Of a stretch of 64,000 bases of DNA, positions 44,832-53,820 are shown one piece after another. The DNA is from Paenalcaligenes suwonensis. Its GTDB lineage: Bacteria > Pseudomonadota > Gammaproteobacteria > Burkholderiales > Burkholderiaceae_B. The stretch covers positions 124,001-188,000 of the forward strand of contig NZ_JAANPV010000002.1 in the NCBI RefSeq assembly GCF_011290505.1, read 5' to 3'. The notes under the pieces were generated by a model that was given only the letters and a program-made list of their open reading frames with translations, had not been told where the DNA came from and did no database searches. Every line of letters starts with the position of its first letter. Position 1 is the stretch's first letter. The position numbers were made by a program, and so were the translations under genes.

Positions 44832-45506
44832 ATGACCCCATTACTTGAGTGCATCGAAATCGAAACCGCGCCCAACCCAGAGTTTTCTGTTATCTGGTTG
44901 CATGGCTTAGGCGCAGACGGTAACGATTTTGCACCCATCATTCCTGAACTGCATCTGCCCAAGCATTTGGCGATACGCTTTATTTTCCCTCATGCCCCTG
45001 TACAGCCAGTCACCATCAATGGTGGGATGAACATGCGCTCGTGGTATGACATTTACACCTCGGACTTGGTGCGTCATGAAGATGAAGGCGGTCTACGCGC
45101 TTCACAAAGCTCAGTACAAGACTTAATTGCTCGCGAAAACGCCCGCGATATTCCTACCGAGCGCATTGTATTGGCCGGTTTTTCTCAAGGCTGTGCCATG
45201 ACCTTGCAAACAGGCCTGCGTTTAGAGGAGTCGCTAGCCGGCATGATCTGTTTATCAGGCTACCTGCCCTTGATAGACAAAATCGACAAAGAGCGCCACA
45301 AAGCTAACCAAGATACGCCTATTTTCATGGGGCATGGCACGCAAGACCCAGTGGTGCTCATCGACCGCGCACTGCAATCACGCCAACGCCTGCAAGACTT
45401 GGGCTACCACGTGGAGTGGCATAGCTACCCCATGATGCCGCACTCAGTATGCGCCGAAGAACTGGCTGATATCAGCAACTTCCTGCAGCGCATTCTGGTG
45501 AAATAA
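44832..45506 (+). CDS. Carboxylesterase/phospholipase, alpha/beta hydrolase (EstB-like)
   Basis: A 224-residue esterase of the phospholipase/carboxylesterase family (family VI). The oxyanion region VIWLHGLGADGNDF lies at about 21-34, the nucleophile serine in LAGFSQGCAM (about 118), the Asp in HGTQDPVV and the His in MMPHSVCAEE (about 205). No signal peptide is seen, so it acts in the cytoplasm on short-chain esters. GGAG lies five bases before the ATG, and it is probably cotranscribed with darP. Confidence 0.9.
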   Translation: MTPLLECIEIETAPNPEFSVIWLHGLGADGNDFAPIIPELHLPKHLAIRFIFPHAPVQPVTINGGMNMRSWYDIYTSDLVRHEDEGGLRASQSSVQDLIARENARDIPTERIVLAGFSQGCAMTLQTGLRLEESLAGMICLSGYLPLIDKIDKERHKANQDTPIFMGHGTQDPVVLIDRALQSRQRLQDLGYHVEWHSYPMMPHSVCAEELADISNFLQRILVK

Positions 45507-45515
45507 CACCCTGCC

Positions 45516-45552
45516 TTAGGGGGCTTTACGCCACTGGCCAACCGCCCCCTAA
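45516..45552. terminator. Stem-loop at the convergent ends of the esterase and outer-membrane factor genes
   Basis: A perfect inverted repeat, TTAGGGGGC/GCCCCCTAA, with a 19-base loop spans the outer-membrane factor stop codon. No U run follows, so it is only a possible terminator or RNA-protecting hairpin. Confidence 0.4.
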
Positions 45553-46899
45553 TGCCCTATACAACTCCATCACTGCCCATAAACGGGCTGCCTTGTGTTG
45601 AATCACCACATCCCGTGCGTTAAACCACTGGCGCTGTGTCTCCAACACGCTTTGTACTGTTTCTGCCCCCGCCTCATAACGTTGCTGCGCCAACTGCAAG
45701 GCATCAGACGCCAAACGTACGATTTCTTGCTGCATAGCTTCTTGCTTTGCCAAGCCTGCTACTTCCTCAAGCGCTACCTCTACTTCCACAAACGCCTGCA
45801 CAATAGCCTGCTGATACTGCATGAGTAGCTCTTGTTGCTTAGCCTCGGCTAACGCATACCCAGCCTGTAAGCGTCCCGCATTAAAGATGGGGGCCAATAA
45901 ATTCGCGGCCGCATCATAGAGAGGGTTACGCAATACGCGGCTTAAGCTACCCGCTGAACCACCTGCATACAATGACAAATTCAATTGCGGCAACATCGCT
46001 GCCCGTGCTACCGTCACATCCGCTTTAGCGGCCTGTAGCTCAGCCTCAGCAGCTAGCAAGTCAGGCCTACGCACTAATAGCTGTGATGGCACGCCACTGT
46101 CCAAAGTGGGCACAGGAAGGTGCTCTATGCTCATCGCCACTGGCACGCCCGTGTGCTGTAACGCCCCCGTCCAAATTTGTAGCCTTGACTGCGCTTGCTG
46201 ACGTTGCTGTGTCAGCAACTCTACCCGCTGACGCTGCTCTGCCCACAACTGCTGTTGACGAACCACTGCCAATTGGTCTTCCGCCCCTGCTTCGGCGCGT
46301 ACGGTCATCCACTGCAATAGGTCGTAAGCCACGGCCTGATTTTGTTCGGCAATACGTAGTCGCTCACTTAGGCTCAGCACATCTACCCATGCTTTAGCTG
46401 CGTCCGTACTGACCCGTAATTGTGTGGCTTGCCATAGTGCGCGTTGCTGTACCAACCTGCTGGTGGCCGCATCGCTACCCGCACGTACCCCGCCCCATAA
46501 ATCCACCTCATAGGACGCTCGTACACCGGTGCGATAACGCTCACCAGCATAGTTAGCATCACCACCCAACCGCCCTTCCCTAGAGGCCGAGACTTCCAAC
46601 TTCACATCAGGCCATAATGCCGCACCAGCCTGCTGCGCTTGGGCTTCAGCTTGGCGTATACGAGCCGACGCTGCTTCCATATCCCAATTTTGGGTTTGTA
46701 CCTGCTGCAGTAGGGCAAGTAGCTCTGGGCTGCCAAAGCTCTGCCACCATAATTCACTAGGCAACTCACCTGGCTGCTGAGAGGATGCAGCCACCTGCCA
46801 TTGTTCGGGCAGGCTTACGGTTTTTTCGGTTTGATCAGTAGGTAATACGCTGCACCCAGCCAACCAGATCACGCTCAATAGCCCATACACTGTTTTCAT
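45526..46899 (-). CDS. Outer-membrane efflux lipoprotein (NodT/OpmQ-type)
   Basis: A 457-residue outer-membrane factor of the RND/MacAB type. The lipobox is IWLAGC (Cys about 16); two repeats follow with family marks such as YEVDLWGGVRAGSDAAT (about 128-144) and RRPDLLAAEAELQAAKADV (about 281-299). It starts two bases after the MacB stop, so it is the last gene of the YncE-MacA-MacB-OMF run. In Pseudomonas the matching set PvdR-PvdT-OpmQ exports and recycles pyoverdine; here the substrate is unknown but a siderophore is plausible. Confidence 0.88.
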   Translation of the reverse strand: MKTVYGLLSVIWLAGCSVLPTDQTEKTVSLPEQWQVAASSQQPGELPSELWWQSFGSPELLALLQQVQTQNWDMEAASARIRQAEAQAQQAGAALWPDVKLEVSASREGRLGGDANYAGERYRTGVRASYEVDLWGGVRAGSDAATSRLVQQRALWQATQLRVSTDAAKAWVDVLSLSERLRIAEQNQAVAYDLLQWMTVRAEAGAEDQLAVVRQQQLWAEQRQRVELLTQQRQQAQSRLQIWTGALQHTGVPVAMSIEHLPVPTLDSGVPSQLLVRRPDLLAAEAELQAAKADVTVARAAMLPQLNLSLYAGGSAGSLSRVLRNPLYDAAANLLAPIFNAGRLQAGYALAEAKQQELLMQYQQAIVQAFVEVEVALEEVAGLAKQEAMQQEIVRLASDALQLAQQRYEAGAETVQSVLETQRQWFNARDVVIQHKAARLWAVMELYRALGGGWPVA

Positions 46900-46901
46900 G
46901 C

Positions 46902-48872
46902 TTACTCACCCGCCAACGCCACAACAGGATCCATTCTGGCAGCGGTACGTGCCGGCATAAACCCAAATACCAGCCCCGTTATCACGGCGCACCCAAAAGC
47001 TCCCACGATGGCGCTAACCGAAAACACCATATCCATCCCCACCATGGCTAGCACCACGCCCAACAAGGCCGCTAACGCAATGCCAATCATGCCACCGCTA
47101 ACGGTTAACACCATGGACTCGGTGAGAAACTGCCGCAAAATATCGCGCTGTCTGGCACCCGTTGCCATGCGAATACCGATTTCTCGCGTGCGCTCTTTTA
47201 CCGACATCAGCATCACGTTCATCACCCCTATGCCGCCCACCAACAACGACACGGCTGCAATTAACCCCAACATAATGGTCATGCTACGTCGGGTAGAGGC
47301 TTCTGCCTGCAAACGAGCGGCGGCGTTACCAATGCTGAAATCTTCTCTATCACCATGTCTGGCATACAGCAGATCATGCACAGCACTTTCGGCCTCGAAC
47401 ACCACGTCTGAGGACACGGCTTCCATCACCACATAATCGGGCTGCGTTTGCGCCTGATACACCCGTGCGCGCCCTGCCCTATACGGAATAAACACCATGT
47501 CATCGTAGCTTTGTGCGCCGGAGTCCGCCCCACGCTCTTCCATCACCCCAATCACCTCGAAGGGTGAATTACCAATAAGCAACAGCTCGCCCACCGGGCT
47601 TTTATCACCAAAGAAGCGTTTACGCATCGCCGCCCCCAGCACCACAACGGGAGCCAGACTTTTATCTTCTTGTGCGGTGTAGTAACGCCCCTCAGCGACA
47701 CGCCAATGGTGCATGCTGGGCATCTCTTCGTTCGCCGCAAACACATACACCTGCAAACTTACATTGAAAAAGCGCACTGTAATGGGGTCGCCAATCACGG
47801 GCATCACTCTACTGATTTCGGGTAATTTGCGCATAGCATCAAAATCCTCATCAGTGAGCACCCCTCTGGGCCCACCCGTGATAGGCGTGGCACTACTCAT
47901 GTACATAATGGTGGTACCCATGGTGCCCATTTGTGCCATCACGCGTTGTCGTGCGCCCTCACCCACTGCCATCATCACAATCACCGACGCCACACCAATA
48001 ATGATGCCCAGTAACGTCAACAACGTGCGAGCACGGTTCACACGCATGGTGCGCCATGCCGCTCGCAATGCTTCGCGCAGTTCCTCTCCTTGAACCGCCG
48101 CTTTGGAAACCTGTTCAGTTTGCGTCCAAAAATTCTCTAGGGTAGAAGGCATAGCCGTCGCGCTCTGCTGACTACTGCCAGAGTCGTCTACGATTTGCCC
48201 GTCACGTATTTCTATGACCCGCCTCGCTTGCGCCGCAACTGACCGATCATGTGTAATCAAGATAATGGTGTGGCCCGCATCAGCTAGCTCATGAAACAGC
48301 GCCATCACCTCTTTGCCACTTTGGGAATCCAGCGCGCCGGTAGGCTCGTCGGCCAAAATAATGTGGCCGCCATTCATCAATGCCCTAGCAATAGAGACCC
48401 GCTGCTGCTGACCGCCAGACAACTGATGTGGCCTATTAGCTTGACGCTCGGACAACCCCAAACGTTCCAGCAGCGCACTGGCTCTTGCGTGGCGCTGCTC
48501 CATAGGCATGCCTGCATACACCGCAGGCACCTCTACGTTTTCGCGCGCGCTTTCCGTAGGAATCAGGTGATAACCTTGAAACACAAAGCCAAAGGCTTCG
48601 CGTCGAAGTCTAGCCAAAGCATCTGCATCTAAGCGCGCAACATCTTTACCTTGGAAGAAATAATCACCACTACTAGGGCTATCTAAGCATCCCAGTATGT
48701 GCATCAGTGTCGACTTCCCCGACCCCGACTGCCCCACAATCGCGACAAACTCGCCTGCTTGTATGCGTAAATCAATTCCATGCAGCACCTCTACCACCGG
48801 TGCGCCATCTTGCCCACCATACTGCTTACGAATTGCTTTTAACTCTATCAGCGCAGTTGCTGCCTCTACCAT
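46902..48872 (-). CDS. macB: MacB-type ABC efflux protein (ATPase and permease)
   Basis: A 656-residue fusion of an N-terminal ATPase (Walker A GQSGSGKST, signature LSGGQQQRVS, Walker B ILADEPTGALD) and a four-helix MacB permease with a large periplasmic domain between helix 1 (TLLTLLGIIIGVASVIVMMA) and the C-terminal three helices. The start is ATG 48872, with GGAG nine bases before it; it overlaps the macA stop. The longer frame would start from TTG. MacB proteins drive export from the periplasm by mechanotransmission. With MacA and the outer-membrane factor it forms a complete pump next to a siderophore receptor. Confidence 0.92.
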   Translation of the reverse strand: MVEAATALIELKAIRKQYGGQDGAPVVEVLHGIDLRIQAGEFVAIVGQSGSGKSTLMHILGCLDSPSSGDYFFQGKDVARLDADALARLRREAFGFVFQGYHLIPTESARENVEVPAVYAGMPMEQRHARASALLERLGLSERQANRPHQLSGGQQQRVSIARALMNGGHIILADEPTGALDSQSGKEVMALFHELADAGHTIILITHDRSVAAQARRVIEIRDGQIVDDSGSSQQSATAMPSTLENFWTQTEQVSKAAVQGEELREALRAAWRTMRVNRARTLLTLLGIIIGVASVIVMMAVGEGARQRVMAQMGTMGTTIMYMSSATPITGGPRGVLTDEDFDAMRKLPEISRVMPVIGDPITVRFFNVSLQVYVFAANEEMPSMHHWRVAEGRYYTAQEDKSLAPVVVLGAAMRKRFFGDKSPVGELLLIGNSPFEVIGVMEERGADSGAQSYDDMVFIPYRAGRARVYQAQTQPDYVVMEAVSSDVVFEAESAVHDLLYARHGDREDFSIGNAAARLQAEASTRRSMTIMLGLIAAVSLLVGGIGVMNVMLMSVKERTREIGIRMATGARQRDILRQFLTESMVLTVSGGMIGIALAALLGVVLAMVGMDMVFSVSAIVGAFGCAVITGLVFGFMPARTAARMDPVVALAGE

Positions 48873-50035
48873 TGCAGCCAACTCCAACGTTGCTCTGGCT
48901 CGTTTTCACGCAATACGATTTGTGTGCCTTCAGATAACCCATCTACCACCTGTACCAAGTGGCGGTTGCGCACGCCTAAGGTCACATCTTGCCTAACCGG
49001 CTTATCACTTCCAGTGATACGCCATACCCATGCTTGCCCTGCATCGCGCTGCAACGCCGCCACCGGTATGCTTAGCACGCCATCCGCCTGCAGCACAGTA
49101 AAGGTGACCTGCGCCGTCATTTGAGACATCAGCGCAGAATCGCTGTTGTCCACATCAAACAAGACGGTATAGGTCACGGCTTTATCGGACTTGCCCTCGG
49201 CATTCTCTGTGGCTGGCTGTGGTGGCGCTGGTAATACTTGTCGTACTGTGCCGTGCCAGCGTCGTGGTTCCTCTTCTACCCCTAGGGTCGTAAACGATAC
49301 GGCTTGCCCTGGCTGCACCTGCCTCACATCGGCCTCGGACACATCCGTCCATACCGTCATCACCGACAAATCTGCAATACGCAAAATATCAGGGGTTTGA
49401 TAGGTGGCGTTTAAGGTTTGCCCTTCGCGTGCTTTTACACTGACCACCGTGCCCGACATAGGCGCATAAATACGGGTATAACCCAGTCGTGTTTCTTCGG
49501 CGCGCTGGCTGGCTTCGCTTTGCGCGATTTGCGCCCGCAAATGCTCCACCTTCGCCGCTGTTACCGACAGCTCTGCCTGTGCTTGTTGCAACGACTCCTC
49601 GCGAGTTGCCCCTACTTTGTTCAGTCGCTGCTCACGCGCTAAAACTTGTCGCGCCAACAGGTGTTTAGCTTGTTGCTCTTGCAACTGCGATTGCAACCCA
49701 CGCAATGCCGCTCTTCCAGCATCCACAATGGCCTGCTGCACACTAGGGTCTATTTCTACCAAGAGCTGGCCTTGTTCTACCTTGGCCCCTGGCTGCACAG
49801 GCAGGCGCATAATCTGCCCCGACACCTGTGCACCTACATCCACATACTGGCTGGGTTGTAAGGTACCAATAGCATTTACCGTGATGGCTATAGTGGCGCG
49901 TTCAGCAACGGTAGTTTCCACCTGCTGCGCCGTTGAAGATTGCCACCCTATATAGCTCCCACCTGCCACCAGCAACACTGGTGCAGCAAACAACATGCGC
50001 TTGCACCAGCGCCCACATTTCCCAGCGTTCTGCAT
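48866..50035 (-). CDS. macA: MacA/PvdR-type periplasmic adaptor
   Basis: A 389-residue membrane fusion protein. It has an N-terminal anchor (MLFAAPVLLVAGGSYIGW), lipoyl halves (VDVGAQVSGQIMRLPVQPGA and IYAPMSGTVVSVKAREGQ), a long helical hairpin (about 105-185) and a membrane-proximal barrel. GTLQPSQYVDVGAQVSGQI is typical of the MacA group. The ATG follows directly on the stop of the YncE-like gene, and its stop lies inside the start of macB, so the three genes are translationally linked. It joins MacB to the outer-membrane factor. Confidence 0.91.
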   Translation of the reverse strand: MQNAGKCGRWCKRMLFAAPVLLVAGGSYIGWQSSTAQQVETTVAERATIAITVNAIGTLQPSQYVDVGAQVSGQIMRLPVQPGAKVEQGQLLVEIDPSVQQAIVDAGRAALRGLQSQLQEQQAKHLLARQVLAREQRLNKVGATREESLQQAQAELSVTAAKVEHLRAQIAQSEASQRAEETRLGYTRIYAPMSGTVVSVKAREGQTLNATYQTPDILRIADLSVMTVWTDVSEADVRQVQPGQAVSFTTLGVEEEPRRWHGTVRQVLPAPPQPATENAEGKSDKAVTYTVLFDVDNSDSALMSQMTAQVTFTVLQADGVLSIPVAALQRDAGQAWVWRITGSDKPVRQDVTLGVRNRHLVQVVDGLSEGTQIVLRENEPEQRWSWLQW

Positions 50036-51199
50036 TTAACCGCCTTGCAAATCAATACGTACGATGCTGTCTTGTGCGTTTTTACGCCATGCAGGGTGAT
50101 CATCCCCATGCGGCGCTTTAACCGTGACATACGCAGTTTGGCCGTTCGCCGATACCACTACGCTGTTAGGGTGCACAGGCAAATCAACACGACGGTTAAC
50201 GCTGTAATTGTTACCGTCAATAATGGTCAGGCTACCGGTGCCTGCTGGGTTACCACCACGCGACACACCACGGTTAGTGGCGAGTATTTCATTACGCTGC
50301 GCGCTGAAGGCCACGTCCAACAAGCCATCGCCCACGGGAATAGTCTGCACAACCTTGCCATTACCTAAATCAAGCACATACACCGAACCCGTGTTGGCAT
50401 CTGCGGCAAATAAGCGCTGGCCCGCCTCGTCTATCGTCATGTTCACAAAGAAATGCTTAGACTCTTTAGGGGTAGAGCTGGTGGTATCACCTGTGGAGAA
50501 CTTGTTGATGATCTCGCCACTTTCTGGGTTAATCACCACAACTTCATTCAACCCACCTTGACCGACGTACAAGCGGTTATTTGCACGGTCAAATGCCGCG
50601 CCCGCTGGCCAAGGACCATCTGTTGCGATGGTATGACGCAAGGTGTACGTATTGCCATCAACAATCCATACTTTGCCTTCGGTTTCTGGGCTGGTCACAA
50701 AAACTTGATTGCGCTGAGAATCCACTACAACTTTACGCGTGTGGGACGCCGACACCTGACCTTTCTCGTCTTCGGTACGCTCCGCCAACTGAATCATGCC
50801 TTTGACTGCACCATTGGTGGCATCAATCACCGTCAATGAGCCATCCAACGTATTCCCTACATACAACGTATTCATTGTGGGGTTAACGCCCAATGCAAAA
50901 GCACGGCGTGGCAATTGAATGCTCTGCACAATTTGCAGGCTACGTGGGTCTAGCCTATGCACCACACCGCCCGATTTTGGCTCGAACGCCGGTACCGCCG
51001 CTACAAACACGCTGTCCACACTAGGAGCGATCGCTACTTCATACGCCCCCGCAATCGTGTCTTGACGCAGCATAGGCGTGCTAGACAACTGTTCAATAAC
51101 GGACTGCTGACGTAGCTCAGGCACACTTTGGCAACCCGCCAAGACGGTCATAGCAGCTACTACCACGGTACCTACCATGGTTTTTTTAAATGTCATCAT
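50036..51199 (-). CDS. YncE-like beta-propeller lipoprotein
   Basis: A 387-residue periplasmic lipoprotein (lipobox VLAGC, Cys about 23) with a seven-bladed propeller of YncE type. Repeated blades read NTLYVGNTLDGSLTVIDA, NRLYVGQGGLNEVVVINPES and QRLFAADANTGSVYVLDLG. YncE in Escherichia coli is next to the TonB receptor gene yncD; here it also follows a TonB receptor gene (32 bases) and precedes macA. It could bind or deliver a ligand in the periplasm, but its function is unknown in general. No enzyme motif is visible. Confidence 0.85.
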   Translation of the reverse strand: MMTFKKTMVGTVVVAAMTVLAGCQSVPELRQQSVIEQLSSTPMLRQDTIAGAYEVAIAPSVDSVFVAAVPAFEPKSGGVVHRLDPRSLQIVQSIQLPRRAFALGVNPTMNTLYVGNTLDGSLTVIDATNGAVKGMIQLAERTEDEKGQVSASHTRKVVVDSQRNQVFVTSPETEGKVWIVDGNTYTLRHTIATDGPWPAGAAFDRANNRLYVGQGGLNEVVVINPESGEIINKFSTGDTTSSTPKESKHFFVNMTIDEAGQRLFAADANTGSVYVLDLGNGKVVQTIPVGDGLLDVAFSAQRNEILATNRGVSRGGNPAGTGSLTIIDGNNYSVNRRVDLPVHPNSVVVSANGQTAYVTVKAPHGDDHPAWRKNAQDSIVRIDLQGG

Positions 51200-51231
51200 C
51201 TGTACTTCCTTAAAGAAAATGCGATAAATAG

Positions 51232-53682
51232 TTAGAAGCGCTGGCTAAACGACAGCATGAATGCACGCGGTTGGCCGTAATAGCTGTTGCCAGTTCTAGT
51301 GCGATAGCGCTTATCCAAAACGTTATTGATATTGAGTGAAACGGTGCTGGATTTAGTGAGCTCATAGCGCGCCATCAAATCTACGACGGCATACGATTTC
51401 TGCTCTGACTCTACTTTCTTACCGTTTACGGTCAGGTCACTGTAGATACGGCTTTGCCAACGCAAGCCCCCGCCTAACGTCAGCCCATCGCCTACGTTAT
51501 CTAACCGGTAGGTGCTAAATAGCTTGAAGGTATTGCGAGGTAAGTTGGTGTTGAGGCGCTCGCCTTCCCGGTCTTTGGTACTGTTTTGCGCAAAGCTGGC
51601 AGCCAACTCCCAACTTGAGGTCAACATACCAGCCACTTCCACCTCAAAACCGCGAGTACGTGTACCTGACTTCCCCTCATAGGCTTGTGAACCATCGGGT
51701 GCTTTCTGATCGATTAAGGCTACGGCTTTGTTATCTTCCTTAACTTGATACACCGCCCCCGACACGTTTAAGCGCTCGTCAAAGAAGCTACCTTTTAAAC
51801 CCACCTCATAGCTCTCACCAGACAGGGGATCAATGTAGGAACCATCTACTTTTTTGTAGTCCTGCGGGGTGAAAATAGTGGTGTAACTGGTGTAGGCTGT
51901 CCAGTTATCCGTCAAGTCGTAGGTCAGCCCAAAGTACGGCACCAACTCATATTCTGTACGGCGCAGGGATGTGCCCGATTGCTTAGCGTAGTTAAAGCTG
52001 CCCGTAGTACGTCGCCAGTCTACATAGCGAGTACCCGCAATAATCGAAAAGTCCTCTGTAGGACGTAAACGTATAGAGGCGTACGCGCCCAGGTTTTTCT
52101 CACTCATAGAGTGAGTTCCAATTGCAGGGTTATAAGGCGCACCGGGGTTACTACCGTCCCAAGTAAAGATATTATCAATGCTGCCATCCCAGCCCGGTGG
52201 ATACCAGTTTGTGTAAGACGGTGCTTCGTTTGTAGAGTATGACCAAGCCACACCCATAGCTACTTCGTTCTCACGCCCAAACATATCGAAGCTGCCCTTA
52301 ACCGCCACATCTAAGGAGTCTTGTTTAGGTTTGTACGCCCAACGGGTAGTCCAGATACCACTACCAGCACCCGTTACCGAATCTGGGTTTCCTCGCCCCG
52401 CATAGCCTAAGAACTCATCCGAATCCGTCCACACTCTGGACGCATTCACTCGCAATGACCATTTATCCGATAGCTGATGCTCTACTTCGCCAAACAAAGT
52501 AGTACTACGTCGCTCAGAGTACGCCCACTCAGCAGCGGCTGACTGCGAACGCCCCCAGCTTAGCGGGTTACCATTACTATCAAACGCAGGCAAACCACTG
52601 TCTGACTGACCGCGTAAATCATGACGTTGGTGACTGATACCACCTCGGATGACCGTGTTATCACCCACATCGGCTTCTAGCACGCCATAGAACACCTTAC
52701 GCTTGGCATTAAAGCGCTCAACATAGGCATTGGTATCTTGTACGACGGCAATCATACGGCCACGTACTGAACCTGACTCATTTAACGGCGATGACACATC
52801 AAACATGCCTCGACGGTTTGCCCATGAACCCCAATCCAGTTGCACTTCGGTACGGAACTCGTCCAGCGGACGCTTACGCACCATGTTGATCGCGCCACCA
52901 GGGTTACCCATACCGTTCATCAAACCTGTAGCACCACGTACCACCTCTACCCGGTCGTATATGCTCATGTCTTGGGTCAAGAACAAGTTGTTGTAATTGG
53001 AGACCATGCGTACGCCATCCACCATGATGGTGTTTACTGCAAACCCCCGCGCATAGATGGTTCTGTCTGAGCCGCCCATGCCAGACTCCGCCAAGGTCAA
53101 ACCTGCCGTGTTTTTAGCCACATCTTCCAGCTGCATCAGATTTTGATCTTTCATGCGCTGGTTAGTCATGACACTAATGGATTGCGGTGTTTCACGCAGC
53201 GACAAATCCAATGCCGACGACAATGCACTGTCGCCTGTTGCCGTATAGGCACCACTTTCCTCGGTCGTGGCATCGGTTTTGCCTTTCACCACTACCGCAC
53301 TTAATTGTGTTGGGCTTTGTGACGTACGCGATAGCGATACTTGGCTGCCATCACGACTAAACACAATACCGGTTCCCGCCAGCAAACGCTGCAATGCTTG
53401 GTCGGGCGTAAAAGTACCCGACACAGCAGGCGCCTGCAGCCCTCGTACCGTTTCCGGTAAATAGAAAATTTGTAATGAAGCCTGTTCACCCAGCGCGATT
53501 AAGGCCTCGCTTAATGACTGGGCTGGCAAGTTAATGTGTACGGCGGCTGTCTGTGCGTGCACCGTGCCCACTCCAGCCGATACCCCTAACAAAACAGCGG
53601 TTAAGCACACCCCTCTACTTACCTGCCCCAGCTTACTTGACGATTTAAACCAATGTTGAATTATTGTGTGTTGCGTGTTCAT
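51232..53682 (-). CDS. TonB-dependent siderophore receptor with N-terminal signalling domain
   Basis: An 816-residue outer-membrane receptor. The start is ATG 53682 (MNTQHTII); a long signal peptide ends near VHAQ. The STN domain (about 45-110, LPAQSLSEALIALGEQ) marks a transducer that talks to a FecR-type anti-sigma factor. A TonB-box-like LSAVVVKG is followed by the plug (ETPQSISVMTNQRMKDQN, then VEVVRGATGLMNGMGNPGGA) and a 22-strand barrel ending in LSFSQRF. It resembles FpvA/FoxA-type ferric-siderophore receptors; the ligand is unknown. A Fur-like site lies at 53784-53802. It leads the run with YncE, MacA, MacB and the outer-membrane factor. Confidence 0.92.
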   Translation of the reverse strand: MNTQHTIIQHWFKSSSKLGQVSRGVCLTAVLLGVSAGVGTVHAQTAAVHINLPAQSLSEALIALGEQASLQIFYLPETVRGLQAPAVSGTFTPDQALQRLLAGTGIVFSRDGSQVSLSRTSQSPTQLSAVVVKGKTDATTEESGAYTATGDSALSSALDLSLRETPQSISVMTNQRMKDQNLMQLEDVAKNTAGLTLAESGMGGSDRTIYARGFAVNTIMVDGVRMVSNYNNLFLTQDMSIYDRVEVVRGATGLMNGMGNPGGAINMVRKRPLDEFRTEVQLDWGSWANRRGMFDVSSPLNESGSVRGRMIAVVQDTNAYVERFNAKRKVFYGVLEADVGDNTVIRGGISHQRHDLRGQSDSGLPAFDSNGNPLSWGRSQSAAAEWAYSERRSTTLFGEVEHQLSDKWSLRVNASRVWTDSDEFLGYAGRGNPDSVTGAGSGIWTTRWAYKPKQDSLDVAVKGSFDMFGRENEVAMGVAWSYSTNEAPSYTNWYPPGWDGSIDNIFTWDGSNPGAPYNPAIGTHSMSEKNLGAYASIRLRPTEDFSIIAGTRYVDWRRTTGSFNYAKQSGTSLRRTEYELVPYFGLTYDLTDNWTAYTSYTTIFTPQDYKKVDGSYIDPLSGESYEVGLKGSFFDERLNVSGAVYQVKEDNKAVALIDQKAPDGSQAYEGKSGTRTRGFEVEVAGMLTSSWELAASFAQNSTKDREGERLNTNLPRNTFKLFSTYRLDNVGDGLTLGGGLRWQSRIYSDLTVNGKKVESEQKSYAVVDLMARYELTKSSTVSLNINNVLDKRYRTRTGNSYYGQPRAFMLSFSQRF

Positions 53683-53783
53683 TGCACCCATTCCAGACAT
53701 CATGTAGTAGTGACTGCACTCATCGCTTCCCTCTTGATGGGGAATGCGGTGTCATAACTAAGACGCTGTAACGAGAATTATTC

Positions 53784-53802
53784 CGCAATGATTCTCATTA
53801 TT
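53784..53802 (-). promoter_or_regulatory. Fur-like site upstream of the TonB receptor gene
   Basis: CGCAATGATTCTCATTATT matches 13 of 19 positions of the Fur consensus GATAATGATAATCATTATC. It lies about 100 bases before the receptor start; a second overlapping match follows six bases later. Confidence 0.65.
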
Positions 53803-53820
53803 ATATTGTAATAATTTGTA

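Noticed and set aside
45526-50035. Naming the exporter PvdRT-OpmQ
   Set aside because: No pyoverdine synthesis genes are present; only the type of pump and its context are similar.
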